A DNA stretch of 45,503 nt from DASWID01 sp049682815 (GCA_049682815.1 JBAUII010000150.1:1-45503), one strand, 5' to 3'. Shown: positions 26,633 through 35,799, counted from the first letter of the stretch. Numbers and translations are program-made. Notes: generated by a model from the sequence alone, not told the origin.

Positions 26633-27832
26633 TTACTCATGCAAGTATTTTAAGGGTGAAATACTGTTGTAATCGTCTATTAATCTTGTCATGTAATTTC
26701 GCTCATTACTTAAATATTTTTTTATAGCTTCATTCGCCTCACGATTTATGATGAAATGAGAACTGTAGGTTGGCACGGCAACAAAGCCTCTCAGAAACTT
26801 ATGCTCACCCTGTGCGCCGGCTTCAAATATATCGATTTTTTTTGCAATTGAATAGTCTATCAACTTATAGTAGCAGCATTCAAAGTGGAGATTTTTATAA
26901 TCCCCGATGGATCCCCAGTAACGCCCGAAGAGTCTATTGTTTTTTACGATGTTAAAGGTACCGCCGACGGCTCTGTCTTCATCCTCTGCCAAAACCAGAA
27001 CCAATCTGTGCCTGAAGTTTTCAAACATCAAATTGAAAAATTGCCCGTTCAGATAAGGCCTTCCCCATTTTCTGGAGGTTGTATCTGAATAGAATTCCCA
27101 CATAGCGTCCATGTGCTGTCTTTTAATATCGTCTTTTTCGATGATCGATATCTTTAATCCAAGCTCTCTAAGCTGCCTCCTTTCTTTTCGAATCTGTTTT
27201 TTCCTGTTTGAGCGCAAATCGTACAGGAAGTCGTCAAAAGAGTTGTATTCCCTATTTTTCCAATGATATTGATGGGTCTTCCTGGTCAAAAAACCAAGCT
27301 TTTCTAGAAACGTTTGCTCCTTCTCGGTCAAGAAAAGAAAATGAATAGAGGAGACATGCCCTTTCTCACAGAACTCAATTAGGCGATTAACAATAACGAG
27401 AGCTATTTCCTCAAACGAGTAGTCCGGATCTACCAGAATCCGCGTTCCGTTGGCGGGCGTAAATGGTATTGCTACCACCGCCTTGGGGAAATATTGCAAA
27501 CCTGCATTCTCGAAGGCCTGTGCCCACTCCCAATCGAAGATGTATTCCCCGTAGGAATCGAACCTTAAATAGAACGTCAGGGCACCGACAATCTTTTCGA
27601 TATCGTACAGTACTATATGTTTTGGTATCCAGCTCGTACCCTTGCCAACACAAGCGGAAATTTCCAGGGCTTCAAGAAATTCATATTCGAGAAATGGATT
27701 TTCGCGATCTACGATTAGATTGTACTGATCCTTATCGATGTGATTGATTGAGTCGTATATAGCCACATTAAAATGACTATCTTTTTTATCCTGAAGATTG
27801 TAACGGTAGTTTTTGTTTACGTTCTGCATCAT
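26633..27832 (-). CDS. FemAB-like GNAT acyltransferase (DUF482, 'peptidogalycan biosynthesis' family)
   Basis: 399 residues with double-GNAT layout. Hallmarks are ENPFLEYEFLEALE near the N-terminus, AVVAIPFTPANGTRILV, LRSNRKKQIRKERRQ in the middle and FEAGAQGEHKFLRGF near the end, a combination typical of PF04339. Members have been linked to cell-wall or amino-acyl transfer; the actual donor and acceptor are not known. It is on the same strand as clpS (downstream, 42 bases) and queE (upstream, about 130 bases), but no functional link to either is clear. Confidence 0.87.
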   Translation of the reverse strand: MMQNVNKNYRYNLQDKKDSHFNVAIYDSINHIDKDQYNLIVDRENPFLEYEFLEALEISACVGKGTSWIPKHIVLYDIEKIVGALTFYLRFDSYGEYIFDWEWAQAFENAGLQYFPKAVVAIPFTPANGTRILVDPDYSFEEIALVIVNRLIEFCEKGHVSSIHFLFLTEKEQTFLEKLGFLTRKTHQYHWKNREYNSFDDFLYDLRSNRKKQIRKERRQLRELGLKISIIEKDDIKRQHMDAMWEFYSDTTSRKWGRPYLNGQFFNLMFENFRHRLVLVLAEDEDRAVGGTFNIVKNNRLFGRYWGSIGDYKNLHFECCYYKLIDYSIAKKIDIFEAGAQGEHKFLRGFVAVPTYSSHFIINREANEAIKKYLSNERNYMTRLIDDYNSISPLKYLHE

Positions 27833-27959
27833 GATCTATGGGGACATCGGTTCTTCAGCATAAGAATGCGTTAGGAATCCAATCGATTAATGCATTAATT
27901 TTTATACTCTAATAATTTAACCTAAAAATTGACCAGTTTTAAACCTCATTAATAGATCC

Positions 27960-28601
27960 TCATACCCCTCTTTTTTCTCCCCAGATGATCTTATGGAGTT
28001 GCGGCAGGATTCTTATATCTTCAAGCTTGTCTTCGATTACCTTTTCTGTCAGCCACTTAAGGTTTGTGCCATCGACAGGTTGAAAGATGATGCTGGCTTC
28101 GATCCTATAGCCTTCTAGAATGGATTTTGCATATTCGTAGTCCACTTCGTCGTTAATCACGAATTTTAGCTGATCCTTTTTCCTCAGCTTTTCATAGAGT
28201 TTAAAATCCATCCTATCTTCCATTTTTGAGCTTGGACACTTGCAATCCATGCTGATAACGCAGTTATCGGTCCAAAAAATGGCTGGAGGATCCTTGTGAC
28301 CGCTCGTCTCCAGCAGAATCTTGTATCCACCCCTTACTAAATCATTGGCGAGTTCTTCTAACTCTGCCCTTTGCAAGAGGGGTTCTCCGCCGGTGATACA
28401 AATCCTCTTACACTTAAACATTTCGATAATACTTCGGACATCTTCTATTGACATTTGCTTAAAATCTCGACCTTCTACCGCATACATGGAATCGCACCAA
28501 GTGCATCTCAGATCACATGCGAATAGCCGGACAAACACGGTCGGGAGCCCGATTTCCACTCCCTCGCCCTGAATAGAATAAAATATCTCACTTATCTTCA
28601 T
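27960..28601 (-). CDS. queE: 7-carboxy-7-deazaguanine synthase QueE
   Basis: Radical-SAM enzyme of queuosine/7-deazaguanine synthesis: converts 6-carboxytetrahydropterin to CDG. 213 residues. The iron-sulfur motif is CDLRCTWC; SIQGEGVEIGLPTVFVRLFA precedes it and ICITGGEPLLQ follows. C-terminal IIFQPVDG is also family-like. queC, which uses the product, lies 3.2 kb upstream on the same strand with an accessory stretch between. queD (6-carboxytetrahydropterin synthase) is not in the window. Confidence 0.95.
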   Translation of the reverse strand: MKISEIFYSIQGEGVEIGLPTVFVRLFACDLRCTWCDSMYAVEGRDFKQMSIEDVRSIIEMFKCKRICITGGEPLLQRAELEELANDLVRGGYKILLETSGHKDPPAIFWTDNCVISMDCKCPSSKMEDRMDFKLYEKLRKKDQLKFVINDEVDYEYAKSILEGYRIEASIIFQPVDGTNLKWLTEKVIEDKLEDIRILPQLHKIIWGEKRGV

Positions 28602-28814
28602 TTCTATTTCAACTTAAAATGATACCAATACCCGCTTTATATTGCCATCATGGGGGGAAGTCATGTGGGACCCCAAAACCTAGTTTTTGCTCCCCGAACG
28701 GTCATTCCCGTGGGTTCTTATTGGGAAGCCATAAAGAGTTCATTGTTGTAGATGTTACATAATGCAGGGGCCAACATTTTTAAAGATTTAGTATTGTTCT
28801 TGTGATAATCGGCC

Positions 28815-28838
28815 TTCCAAAAATTGCGTTAAGAAAAT
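28815..28838. repeat. 24-bp inverted repeat, left copy
   Basis: These 24 bases (beginning TTCCAAAAATTGCG, ending TTAAGAAAAT) are the exact reverse complement of 32795-32818. The two copies lie about 4 kb apart and enclose the unknown gene, the bicupin pseudogene and queC. Flanking sequence beyond the 24 bases does not match. Confidence 0.75.
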
Positions 28839-28941
28839 CAGGAACTGAGACGGATAGAAAAATTTATGGGTTGCGGTTGGGTTAAATTTTTTAGTCGAAG
28901 TTTATGATTTTTAGCAAATTTTTGGGAAGCCTTGATTTTTG

Positions 28942-28965
28942 CTTCTTTGTATCAAGACAAAGAAG
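28942..28965 (-). repeat. dispersed hairpin repeat, internally deleted copy
   Basis: Read on the minus strand, this is the hairpin of 20752/32552 with the 23 inner bases removed: CTTCTTTGTCTTGATAC joins directly to AAAGAAG. The deletion lies between two TAC triplets of the full-length copy, consistent with slippage at microhomology. Outer stem CTTCTTTGT/ACAAAGAAG remains. Confidence 0.7.
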
Positions 28966-29462
28966 ATAAAAAATTAAACGATGGATCTCCGATTATAAGC
29001 AAAAACTAGTTAACGACGCTTGTTTTGACCGGTCGGAGGTCATCTGCTGATTTATTAAATTAATCGTTATAGAGGCTACCAATAGTTCGTGCCTGCCCCC
29101 GGTTGATGAAATCAACGAAGCCGTTCCTGGCCACTCGTATCGTTTGCGGCAAAAAAAAACGATAGTATATGTGCTATTGAATTAAGCAACTGCGTGTATT
29201 TTGAAGGCAGTTTTTACTTTCTCTCGGAATAAATATCGCTTTATAAATCTGCGGAACCGTCATGAATTGCGTAGAGCTCGATTGTCTATCGTTGGCCTAA
29301 TTAGTCAAAAACTAATCAAATTTAAATCTATTATTAACATAGAAAGCCATAATATTACTAACGTTGCAAGTTAAAAGCCGCCCGCAGTTATTCTGGCATA
29401 AATCTTGCTGAATTTTATATTGAATGGACCCATTTTGAATAAATTTATGTAGTGAGCTTCAG

Positions 29463-30011
29463 ATGATCGGATTAGCCAAGCAAATACTGAAAAAAGAATG
29501 GGACACTTTAAGACTCTACTTCGATAGTTGCGGAGACATAGGTGAATTCAAATTGGAGGACCTTATGAATTCCCCATGGGTAACGGGCGGAGAAGAATCT
29601 CTGATAGGAAAGACAGTTAGGATGTACGAAAGTTTTCCGAGATACGGTTATGCGTCGCGGGAAGCCTTTTCGGTGGTCACAATACTGGTATCAAGCGCGG
29701 CTGAAAAACTAGGGCTAAGTAAAGACATAGCCTATTCCTTTGGGTTAGGTTTCGGGTTTGTTAGAACCGGTTTGATTTCTCACTCTGAACTAGAACCAAA
29801 GCAAATCATTTTCTACAAGCTTTTCTTTCCGATCGGTGCAGTCGTGAATAATTATCTGGACTTCGAACCCTCTTTAGTAAAGCCGAAGATAAAAGCCTTA
29901 TTTGAGAGGTTCAAGCTTTGGGATAATTGTCCCGAATCTTACCTCGATGACTACAAGGAATATAAAGATATCGAACGATCTTGGAAGGATTGGGACGAAA
30001 TTAGCAAGTAA
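29463..30011 (+). CDS. unknown protein, 182 residues
   Basis: I do not recognise the family. The protein is soluble, mostly helical and slightly acidic at the end (SYLDDYKEYKDIERSWKDWDE), without signal peptide or membrane helix. The centre is SREAFSVVTILVSSAAEKLG and SFGLGFGFVRTGLISH. The codon use and GC content fit the neighbouring chromosome, so it does not look like the GC-rich gene that follows. The start ATG lacks a strong ribosome site. It is the only intact gene between queE and queC; a 13-bp hairpin follows 54 bases after its stop. Confidence 0.6.
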   Translation: MIGLAKQILKKEWDTLRLYFDSCGDIGEFKLEDLMNSPWVTGGEESLIGKTVRMYESFPRYGYASREAFSVVTILVSSAAEKLGLSKDIAYSFGLGFGFVRTGLISHSELEPKQIIFYKLFFPIGAVVNNYLDFEPSLVKPKIKALFERFKLWDNCPESYLDDYKEYKDIERSWKDWDEISK

Positions 30012-30065
30012 ACAAATTAACCAGTTGTCATTAAATCTGAGCTATTGAAAAGCTGAACTGATTTA

Positions 30066-30102
30066 TGTGGGAACGCTGTTCCAATCTGGCAGCGTTCCCA
30101 CA
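30066..30102. repeat. strong hairpin with 13-bp stem
   Basis: TGTGGGAACGCTG pairs perfectly with CAGCGTTCCCACA around an 11-base loop. It could terminate transcription of the gene ending at 30011, but only TTCTT follows on the plus strand, so a REP-type repeat is at least as likely. Confidence 0.65.
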
Positions 30103-30544
30103 TTCTTAAAGGAGGATGGAGGATGACATATTTAAGTCATACACTTAATACTTAATATACATAATAAAGTAATTTACTTAGGTTGTCAAGGGGTAATTTT
30201 TATTTCTTATCAAGGAAGAAAAAACGCAATAATGAAGAGGAGTTGATGTGGATCACAAATCTTCCGTGGAGTAAATGCAATCATTATAAGACAGCAAAGA
30301 CCTCCCGGAGGTGTAAGATTATTTTTTGTCATTATTGACTCAAGGTGACACCGTCAATTATACTCCTAAAGAAAAAAGAGGTGCGAGGATTTCCGCATAA
30401 CATGCCATAATGGGCCGATTATGTGGAATGGTTTCCGTATAACTATAAGTTAGCTCTATGTGTACGGGTGCCGGACTGGCATTAGTCTCCCTAGGAGAGT
30501 GTCGTGCAGCCCGAGCACGCCAAGCGGGAACGGTGGTTTTCCAT
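30103..30544. other. gene-poor stretch before the GC-rich segment
   Basis: No gene is seen. It is A/T-rich until about 30455, where composition switches sharply to GC-rich. A short palindrome ACCTCC-C-GGAGGT lies at 30300-30312. The switch marks the probable edge of acquired DNA; I found no obvious terminal repeats there. Confidence 0.4.
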
Positions 30545-31566
30545 ATGGCCAAGGAAATGTATCAGGCACGTTACAAGACCGCTCAAGAAATTCGCAGCCA
30601 CGGTGCCATCGACAACCTCCAAGACGGGCCGACGATTCGGACGCATGGGACTGCCACCCGGCTGATTGCTTGGCCGGGGAATGGATACCAAACCGAGAGC
30701 GTCCACGTCCTCACGCTCCAACCCGGCGATGAGAGTGGGAGAGCTACTGCTATTCGGTTGCTGAGGAAGCCCTGCTGTGCCTGCACGGGTCCGGGCAAGT
30801 GTTCCTCCGCGGCCAGTGGGTTACCCTTGAGCCTGGGGACATCGCGTATTTCCCCGAAGGCGTGCCGCACGCAACCCGGAACCCACAGGGGCAACAGGAG
30901 CCCTTCATCCTCGTCAGCCAGATCACACCTCCTCAGTTCGACCTTTACCAGGATCAAGGGTTCTACCATCGGGACCTCGGCGTGCTCAATGGGGAGGCCA
31001 TCCGCAAGGCTACGATCAATGCCCAACGGAGCCCGTTACCAGCGGTGAGCCGAATGGGCTTCCGCGACACGCATCCCGAGCACCGGGTGTGGAACCTGAC
31101 TGCCGCCGACGTGCGGCGCGAGGGTGCTCTGTTCAACGTGTACATGGGGACGGAGTGGTTCGGACTCGGCCTTCCCGGCCGCCTCATCCTATGGCCCGGC
31201 GCCGGCACGCGGAGTGCGGGGTTTAATTACGTCATGGCCCCGGCCAGGGAGCCCGACATGATTCACACGCATCCGACCTCGGACGAGTGCCTCGTCCTGT
31301 GGGAGGGAACCGCCCAGGGGTACATGGGTCAAGGCTGGATCGACCTCGAAATGTACGACTGCATCCTGGCGCCATGTGGGGTGGTGCATGGCCATCGGTC
31401 TGAGACAAGCGCGAGCGTCTTGGGCGGCTTTGCCTCGCCGCCGCAGCTGGATCTGCTGATGCTGACCGAGTTCTACCAGGACGGAGTGTTCCGCCAGGCG
31501 ACGTGGAAGCAGCTGCGTGCGGAGGACAGTCCCGGTGTTGAGCGGTTACGTGAGAGGGCAGTGTGA
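30545..31566 (+). pseudogene. frameshifted bicupin protein gene
   Basis: Two frames join to one bicupin of about 340 residues. The first (from ATG 30545, MAKEMYQARYKTAQEI) runs to LTLQPGDES; the second picks up at about 30742 as SYCYSVAEEALLCLHGSGQ and continues LRGQWVTLEPGDIAYFPEG, then a second cupin MIHTHPTSDECLVLWEG ending at 31566. The switch between 30731 and 30745 needs one lost base (or two gained) in an otherwise intact gene. Each cupin keeps metal-type His (PHATRN; IHTHPTSDE; GVVHGH). The function is unknown. GC content is far above the neighbours, so it looks acquired. A sequencing or assembly error could also explain the frameshift. Confidence 0.75.
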
Positions 31567-31726
31567 GGGGTCAGGGTCAGGCTTTGCTTATTTGATTATC
31601 GTAGCTGTAGAATTCAAAAGGGTGGGGTTGCAAATCGCTATTTTATTAGACGGCTTAATTATTCAAGAATAAAAAGATGAATTTCCCAGTTGCTCTTTGG
31701 ATTGTAATACCAACTTGAAGATGAGT

Positions 31727-31744
31727 GGAGGACTAAAGTCCTCC
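31727..31744. repeat. short palindrome
   Basis: GGAGGACT, an AA loop and AGTCCTCC. This is a compact perfect hairpin between the bicupin pseudogene and the end of queC, and another member of the palindromes scattered through this window. Confidence 0.6.
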
Positions 31745-31796
31745 GCTACAGGAGCGATAGAGGAAGGCAGGGTTTCTCACATTGCCGTGTTGGAAC

Positions 31797-32471
31797 TCAC
31801 CTTTCATAACGAGTGGGGTCCGAGACCCCGGACTGATTAAAGGCCCTCTTTCTTTCTCTGCACGAGCTACATACCCCACAGTGTAAGTCTCCACCCCTAT
31901 AGCAGGACCATGTTTTTTGATAGGGAACTCCGAGCTTGGTTCCAAGCTTAACGATGTCGGATTTGTCCATGTGTGCAAAAGGGGCATTAACTGTTAAATC
32001 TGGATTGTCGGTGGCAAGCCTTTCTGCGGACTCAAACGCCTCGACGAATTCAGGCCTGCAATCCGGGTAAATTCCCCTGTCAGAATGGTGCGCTCCAAAG
32101 AATACACGGTTAGCACCGGTACTTACAGCGTATCCGATTGCAATGGATAGGAAAATGGAATTTCTATTGGGAACGATAGTAGCCTTTAGGGTGTCATAAA
32201 ATGACACATCCGCGGGAACCTCTGGAATTGCAATACTTGAATCCGTTAGAGCAGAGCCTGTAAGAATCTCCTTCAGCACTGATAGATCTAAGACCTTATT
32301 AGAGATCTTTAGCCGCTCGCATATCCATTTTGCGCAGTCGATCTCTTTCTTGTGCTTCTGACCATAGATAAACGTAAGCGCATATGTTTTGCAGTTCTCG
32401 GTAACCATTTTAAAAAGAAGGGTTGAGCTGTCGATCCCTCCGGACGCTATGACTACGGCTTTCTCATTCAT
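31797..32471 (-). CDS. queC: 7-cyano-7-deazaguanine synthase QueC
   Basis: ATP-dependent conversion of CDG to preQ0, for queuosine or DNA 7-deazaguanine. 224 residues. The N-terminal PP-loop is SGGIDSST (10-17). NRNSIFLSIAIGYAVSTGA and FGAHHSDRGIYPDCRPEF are family-specific. The C-terminal zinc site is CYRGGDLHCGVCSSC. No DNA-modification (dpd) genes are visible, so a tRNA role is favoured. It lies upstream of queE on the same strand with 3.2 kb between. Confidence 0.95.
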   Translation of the reverse strand: MNEKAVVIASGGIDSSTLLFKMVTENCKTYALTFIYGQKHKKEIDCAKWICERLKISNKVLDLSVLKEILTGSALTDSSIAIPEVPADVSFYDTLKATIVPNRNSIFLSIAIGYAVSTGANRVFFGAHHSDRGIYPDCRPEFVEAFESAERLATDNPDLTVNAPFAHMDKSDIVKLGTKLGVPYQKTWSCYRGGDLHCGVCSSCRERKRAFNQSGVSDPTRYER

Positions 32472-32551
32472 TATTACGGAAATAATATTAAATGCTTAAG
32501 ATGGCGTGAACAAGGGATAGTTTCGTGTGAAATAGAAGTGAATGAATATAT

Positions 32552-32598
32552 CTTCTTTGTCTTGATACTGAAACGCGTTCAGCACAGGTACAAAGAAG
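32552..32598 (+). repeat. 47-bp dispersed hairpin repeat, copy 2
   Basis: Same layout as copy 1: CTTCTTTGT/ACAAAGAAG outer stem and CTGAA-ACGCG-TTCAG inner hairpin. It lies upstream of queC in the gap before the iron-permease gene. Confidence 0.8.
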
Positions 32599-32679
32599 CA
32601 ACGCTTCGACTTTGCACAGGCCCTGCGATCCTTCGATGAAACTCAAGGCAGGACAATGCTGTCGGGAAATCCTCCTTAA

Positions 32680-32700
32680 TCCTCCTTTAGGAAAGGAGGA
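32680..32700. repeat. short palindrome
   Basis: TCCTCCTTT (32680-32688) pairs with AAAGGAGGA (32692-32700) around a 3-base loop, in a gene-free gap that holds several hairpins. Confidence 0.6.
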
Positions 32701-32743
32701 GATTCTCTATAGCGCAGCCTCTGAAAATAGACTCTGCACCGTC

Positions 32744-32764
32744 CTCCCCTTTTACAAAGGGGAG
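32744..32764. repeat. short palindrome
   Basis: CTCCCCTTT (32744-32752) pairs with AAAGGGGAG (32756-32764). Its sequence is related to the hairpin at 32680-32700, so the two may be parts of one composite repeat spanning about 32670-32780. Confidence 0.6.
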
Positions 32765-32794
32765 TTAGAGGGGATTTTAAGGTCTTCGTTCATA

Positions 32795-32818
32795 ATTTTC
32801 TTAACGCAATTTTTGGAA
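32795..32818. repeat. 24-bp inverted repeat, right copy
   Basis: Exact reverse complement of 28815-28838. It sits about 50 bases before the end of the iron-permease gene. Confidence 0.75.
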
Positions 32819-32864
32819 TGCCCTTCAAGTCCTTTTCATTTTGAAAAAGAGCAACAGAACTTAA

Positions 32865-35111
32865 TCAGTGAGTCTTACCAACGGTTTCTTTATTTCTTAA
32901 AACGATATCGTAAAAATCCAATAACTTATGTTCAAGGTTGTCCACATGATTAATGACACCCTGAATCTGGTTATCCAGCTCTTCGGCTTCGATGTCGATG
33001 TCCTCGCACCTCTTCCATTCAATGATATGGTTCTTGATGTGTTCAAAGGATTCATGCATTAGCTTCATGTCCTCTGAAATCCTTGATACGCTTATGGCAA
33101 TTTCCTTTTTTTCCTTCTCCCTCTTTACGTAGCCGAGCCAGATGACTGCCACAAGAAACGCAATTATTAATATCCCTTGTGGAATTGATGTCTCCAGAGT
33201 CGGGTAGATGCCAAGGATATCGACTTGGGGTATAAAATTAATCGACTTAATCCCAACAATACCGGCCTCTTGAAATCCTCTTATCCCCTTTCCTAATAGT
33301 ATGAAACACAGGAAGTAAAGAAAAAGGGTCGTAACGCTAAAAAAGTATTTGAGAGGTATCCTTACGGCAAGCTTAAAAATAGCAAATACAATGACTATGA
33401 GCAATAAAACACCCACGATAAGTCCCCAAATGATTGCATCCTTGGAGTCTTCAGCCTGAAACCAGAGAGCCTGATAGAATAGAACTGTCTCGAATGCCTC
33501 CCTGTACACTGCAAAGAAAGAGACGCTCGCGAGCGCGAAGAGGCTTTTTTTCGAAACTGCCTTCTGTACCTTTCCCTGTATGTATTCTTTCCACTTCTTG
33601 ACTTCGATCTTGGTAATCAACCAATAGCTTACGTAAAATAGGACCGCTGCGGCGACAAGAGAAGTTACACCCTCGATTATTTCCCGCTGAGCGCCACTGA
33701 TTGTTATTAAGGTTTTTGCCAGAACCCATGTGATAAGACCTGCTACAAGAGCAAGTATCCAACCCAAGTGTACATACTTGATGACGTGTTTAGTTCCAGC
33801 CGCGGAAAGAAAGGCTAGCACGGCGGCTATGATCAAGACTGCTTCAAGGCCTTCGCGTAGCATGATAGCCAAGGAGTTAGTGAAGGAAAGCAGCTTATCA
33901 ACAGGTTTACCACTCTCAAGAATGAGGGAAGCCCTTGAAAGGTCGGATGTAATTTCTTGATACAGGTTCTCTACCCTTTCTGTAGATTTACCTTCTTTGA
34001 TTGCTTCCCTGAATTCAGAAAACTTTGTTTCAATCTTGAGCGTCAAATCCCGGTCTTTTAAGGCAAGGCCTGGTTCTACCATTTCAAATCCCTCGAAGTA
34101 CGCATCCAAAGCCTCTCTGTAGGCTTCTTCCTTTTTTCCTTGTTTGTATAGTTCGAGAGAGTTTGCGAGGATTGTGCGTGCGTTTAGTAGTGAGTTGGTC
34201 TTTTGGTTCGAGCCTTCGACTATTCCAAGTCTCACATAGGGGATTGACTTTTCTTTATCGACTTTAGTTTGGTTGCTTTTTTCTAATATTCTTTCAATAT
34301 CATCATTTGTGAGCGTGGAGAGAATTTTGTAATCCTTTAGTTCACTTGGAAGCTTGTCGAAGGGGGGTTTGCTACCGTTTGTACCGTCTTTTCCGTCTAT
34401 GCCCAACGTCATAACGTAAAACGCTAAATTCCATTTTTCTCTGTCAGAAAGGTTGGGGAAACTGGGCATTTTTGTACCTTGTATGCCAAAACTCGTGGTG
34501 TTATAGATCTTGAATGGGGATAGTGTCGCCGTTGAGCTCATGTCTGTGAAGTTCATAGGAGGTGGATTAAGGCTTGATGCCAACGGGCCGTCACCGTAGC
34601 CAAGTATGCCATGGCACCGGGAGCAATTCTTTACGTATAACTCCCTCCCGGAATTTAGAGATGGATGATTCTGAGGATAAGGGACTATTCCGTAATCCGA
34701 TATGAGTTTATCTTTGATTTCATTCGATAAACCTTCAACTTCGTCGACGGGAGACTTATTTACTATTTTGCGATTTAGCAGTTCCAGATCGGCCAGTGTT
34801 TTAGATTTATCAAGGCCTGAAACATTAAGCCCTTGTAAAAGATGAATTGCATCGTTAGAGAATCCAACCATCTCTTTATACTCATTGTCATTCACTATTT
34901 TTCCATCATGCACAGCATTCTTGTAGTCGCCTCCTATGTAATCTACTAGCGAGAGGATTCTTTCAGCTTCGTCAGCCGCGATTGACACGCCGGCCGCAAG
35001 GAAGAACAATATGCTGGCGATGAGGAGGAGATTAAATGCCCTGGAGATTGGAAATAGGTCGGATATAACCTTCCGAAATTTTAATAAAATGCCTGTGTTA
35101 TCCTGCAACAT
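32865..35111 (-). CDS. cytochrome c - FTR1 family iron permease
   Basis: 748 residues in one chain. A signal anchor lies at 25-45. A c-type cytochrome domain carries CSRCH (163-167) with a distal Met ligand in GTKMPSF (215). A helical spacer follows. From 410 comes an FTR1 permease with motifs LREGLEAVL (REGLE 419-423) and YREAFETVL (REAFE 537-541, a variant of REGxE), about seven membrane helices in all. A coiled-coil-like tail (about 665-748) ends it. FTR1 permeases move iron(III) formed by an oxidase; here the attached heme domain could play the electron-transfer part. Fusions of this kind are known. It is a single gene, with no partner nearby. Confidence 0.92.
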   Translation of the reverse strand: MLQDNTGILLKFRKVISDLFPISRAFNLLLIASILFFLAAGVSIAADEAERILSLVDYIGGDYKNAVHDGKIVNDNEYKEMVGFSNDAIHLLQGLNVSGLDKSKTLADLELLNRKIVNKSPVDEVEGLSNEIKDKLISDYGIVPYPQNHPSLNSGRELYVKNCSRCHGILGYGDGPLASSLNPPPMNFTDMSSTATLSPFKIYNTTSFGIQGTKMPSFPNLSDREKWNLAFYVMTLGIDGKDGTNGSKPPFDKLPSELKDYKILSTLTNDDIERILEKSNQTKVDKEKSIPYVRLGIVEGSNQKTNSLLNARTILANSLELYKQGKKEEAYREALDAYFEGFEMVEPGLALKDRDLTLKIETKFSEFREAIKEGKSTERVENLYQEITSDLSRASLILESGKPVDKLLSFTNSLAIMLREGLEAVLIIAAVLAFLSAAGTKHVIKYVHLGWILALVAGLITWVLAKTLITISGAQREIIEGVTSLVAAAVLFYVSYWLITKIEVKKWKEYIQGKVQKAVSKKSLFALASVSFFAVYREAFETVLFYQALWFQAEDSKDAIIWGLIVGVLLLIVIVFAIFKLAVRIPLKYFFSVTTLFLYFLCFILLGKGIRGFQEAGIVGIKSINFIPQVDILGIYPTLETSIPQGILIIAFLVAVIWLGYVKREKEKKEIAISVSRISEDMKLMHESFEHIKNHIIEWKRCEDIDIEAEELDNQIQGVINHVDNLEHKLLDFYDIVLRNKETVGKTH

Positions 35112-35292
35112 TAAACAGATTCAATTAATGATCCCGTTCGAGAACTAATTGAAAATAATAATCAATTTTAATTTGCTTTGAGGTTAACATACCTTGGAGG
35201 CCTGTCAAGGAATAATTAATTTATCGCCAATTATGGTAATCATTTAATATACTTGTCTAATTAAATTGAGATTGTAAAATTTTTCTACCAGT

Positions 35293-35787
35293 ATGATGCC
35301 CTCATCATGTGTTCGCATAGAAGAAGTAAAGCCACATGACCTGGATGAAATAATTGCGATCGAGCAGGTTAGTTTTCCTACACCTTGGCCGAGACAGGTG
35401 TTTGATATGGAACTGAAGTCGTCGAGGTCATATAAGCGCGTATCGAAAATGAATGGAACAGTTGTTGGTTATATCATTGCATGGAAGATCTATGACGAAG
35501 TGCATATTCTAAACTTAGCCGTTCACCCGGAACATAGGAGGAAGGGAATAGGACGGGGGCTACTGAGTGATTGTCTGCGATATTTTTCGAGTAAAGGGAT
35601 AAAGTCTGCGATTTTGGAAGTCAGGGTTAGAAACAAAAATGCGATAAAGCTCTACCAGACAGCCGGCTTTAGATCTATTGGTTTAAGGCGTAAATACTAT
35701 AGCGATACAGGCGAAGACGCACTCGTGATGAAGCTCGATATGGAATATATTGAAAAGCCGGTTGAATCTAACAGGACCAATGTTTAA
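35293..35787 (+). CDS. rimI: ribosomal protein S18 alanine N-acetyltransferase-like GNAT
   Basis: 164 residues. The GNAT acetyl-CoA loop is HPEHRRKGIGRGLL, and EVRVRNKNAIKLYQTAGFRSIGLRRKYY followed by EDALVMKLDM is the RimI signature. The initial EVKPHDLDEIIAIEQVSFPTPW also fits. RimI acetylates the N-terminal Ala of S18. The chosen ATG 35293 has no strong ribosome site; the ATG-GTG region 20-30 bases later is an alternative. It is convergent with the mutase gene. Confidence 0.9.
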   Translation: MMPSSCVRIEEVKPHDLDEIIAIEQVSFPTPWPRQVFDMELKSSRSYKRVSKMNGTVVGYIIAWKIYDEVHILNLAVHPEHRRKGIGRGLLSDCLRYFSSKGIKSAILEVRVRNKNAIKLYQTAGFRSIGLRRKYYSDTGEDALVMKLDMEYIEKPVESNRTNV

Positions 35788-35799
35788 ACTTACAGCCAG

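Larger units (their letters stand above)
28602..29462. other. long gene-poor region
   Basis: I find no supported gene in 860 bases. It contains an internally deleted copy of the dispersed hairpin repeat (28942-28965) and one half of a 24-base inverted repeat (28815-28838). A C/GC-rich patch around 29090-29150 ends in an A-run. The upstream end presumably holds promoters for queE (minus) and the unknown plus-strand gene, but no clear boxes stand out. Confidence 0.5.

Noticed and set aside
30583..31026. A 147-codon minus-strand frame in the GC-rich segment
   Set aside because: Long antisense frames are expected in GC-rich coding DNA; the plus strand reads as cupin.
31797..32600. preQ1 riboswitch upstream of queC
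   Set aside because: No compact preQ1 hairpin-pseudoknot pattern seen; the only folds there are repeats.
28602..32864. A CRISPR array or phage in the gap around queC
   Set aside because: The repeats are few, palindromic and unevenly spaced; no cas or phage structural genes are present.
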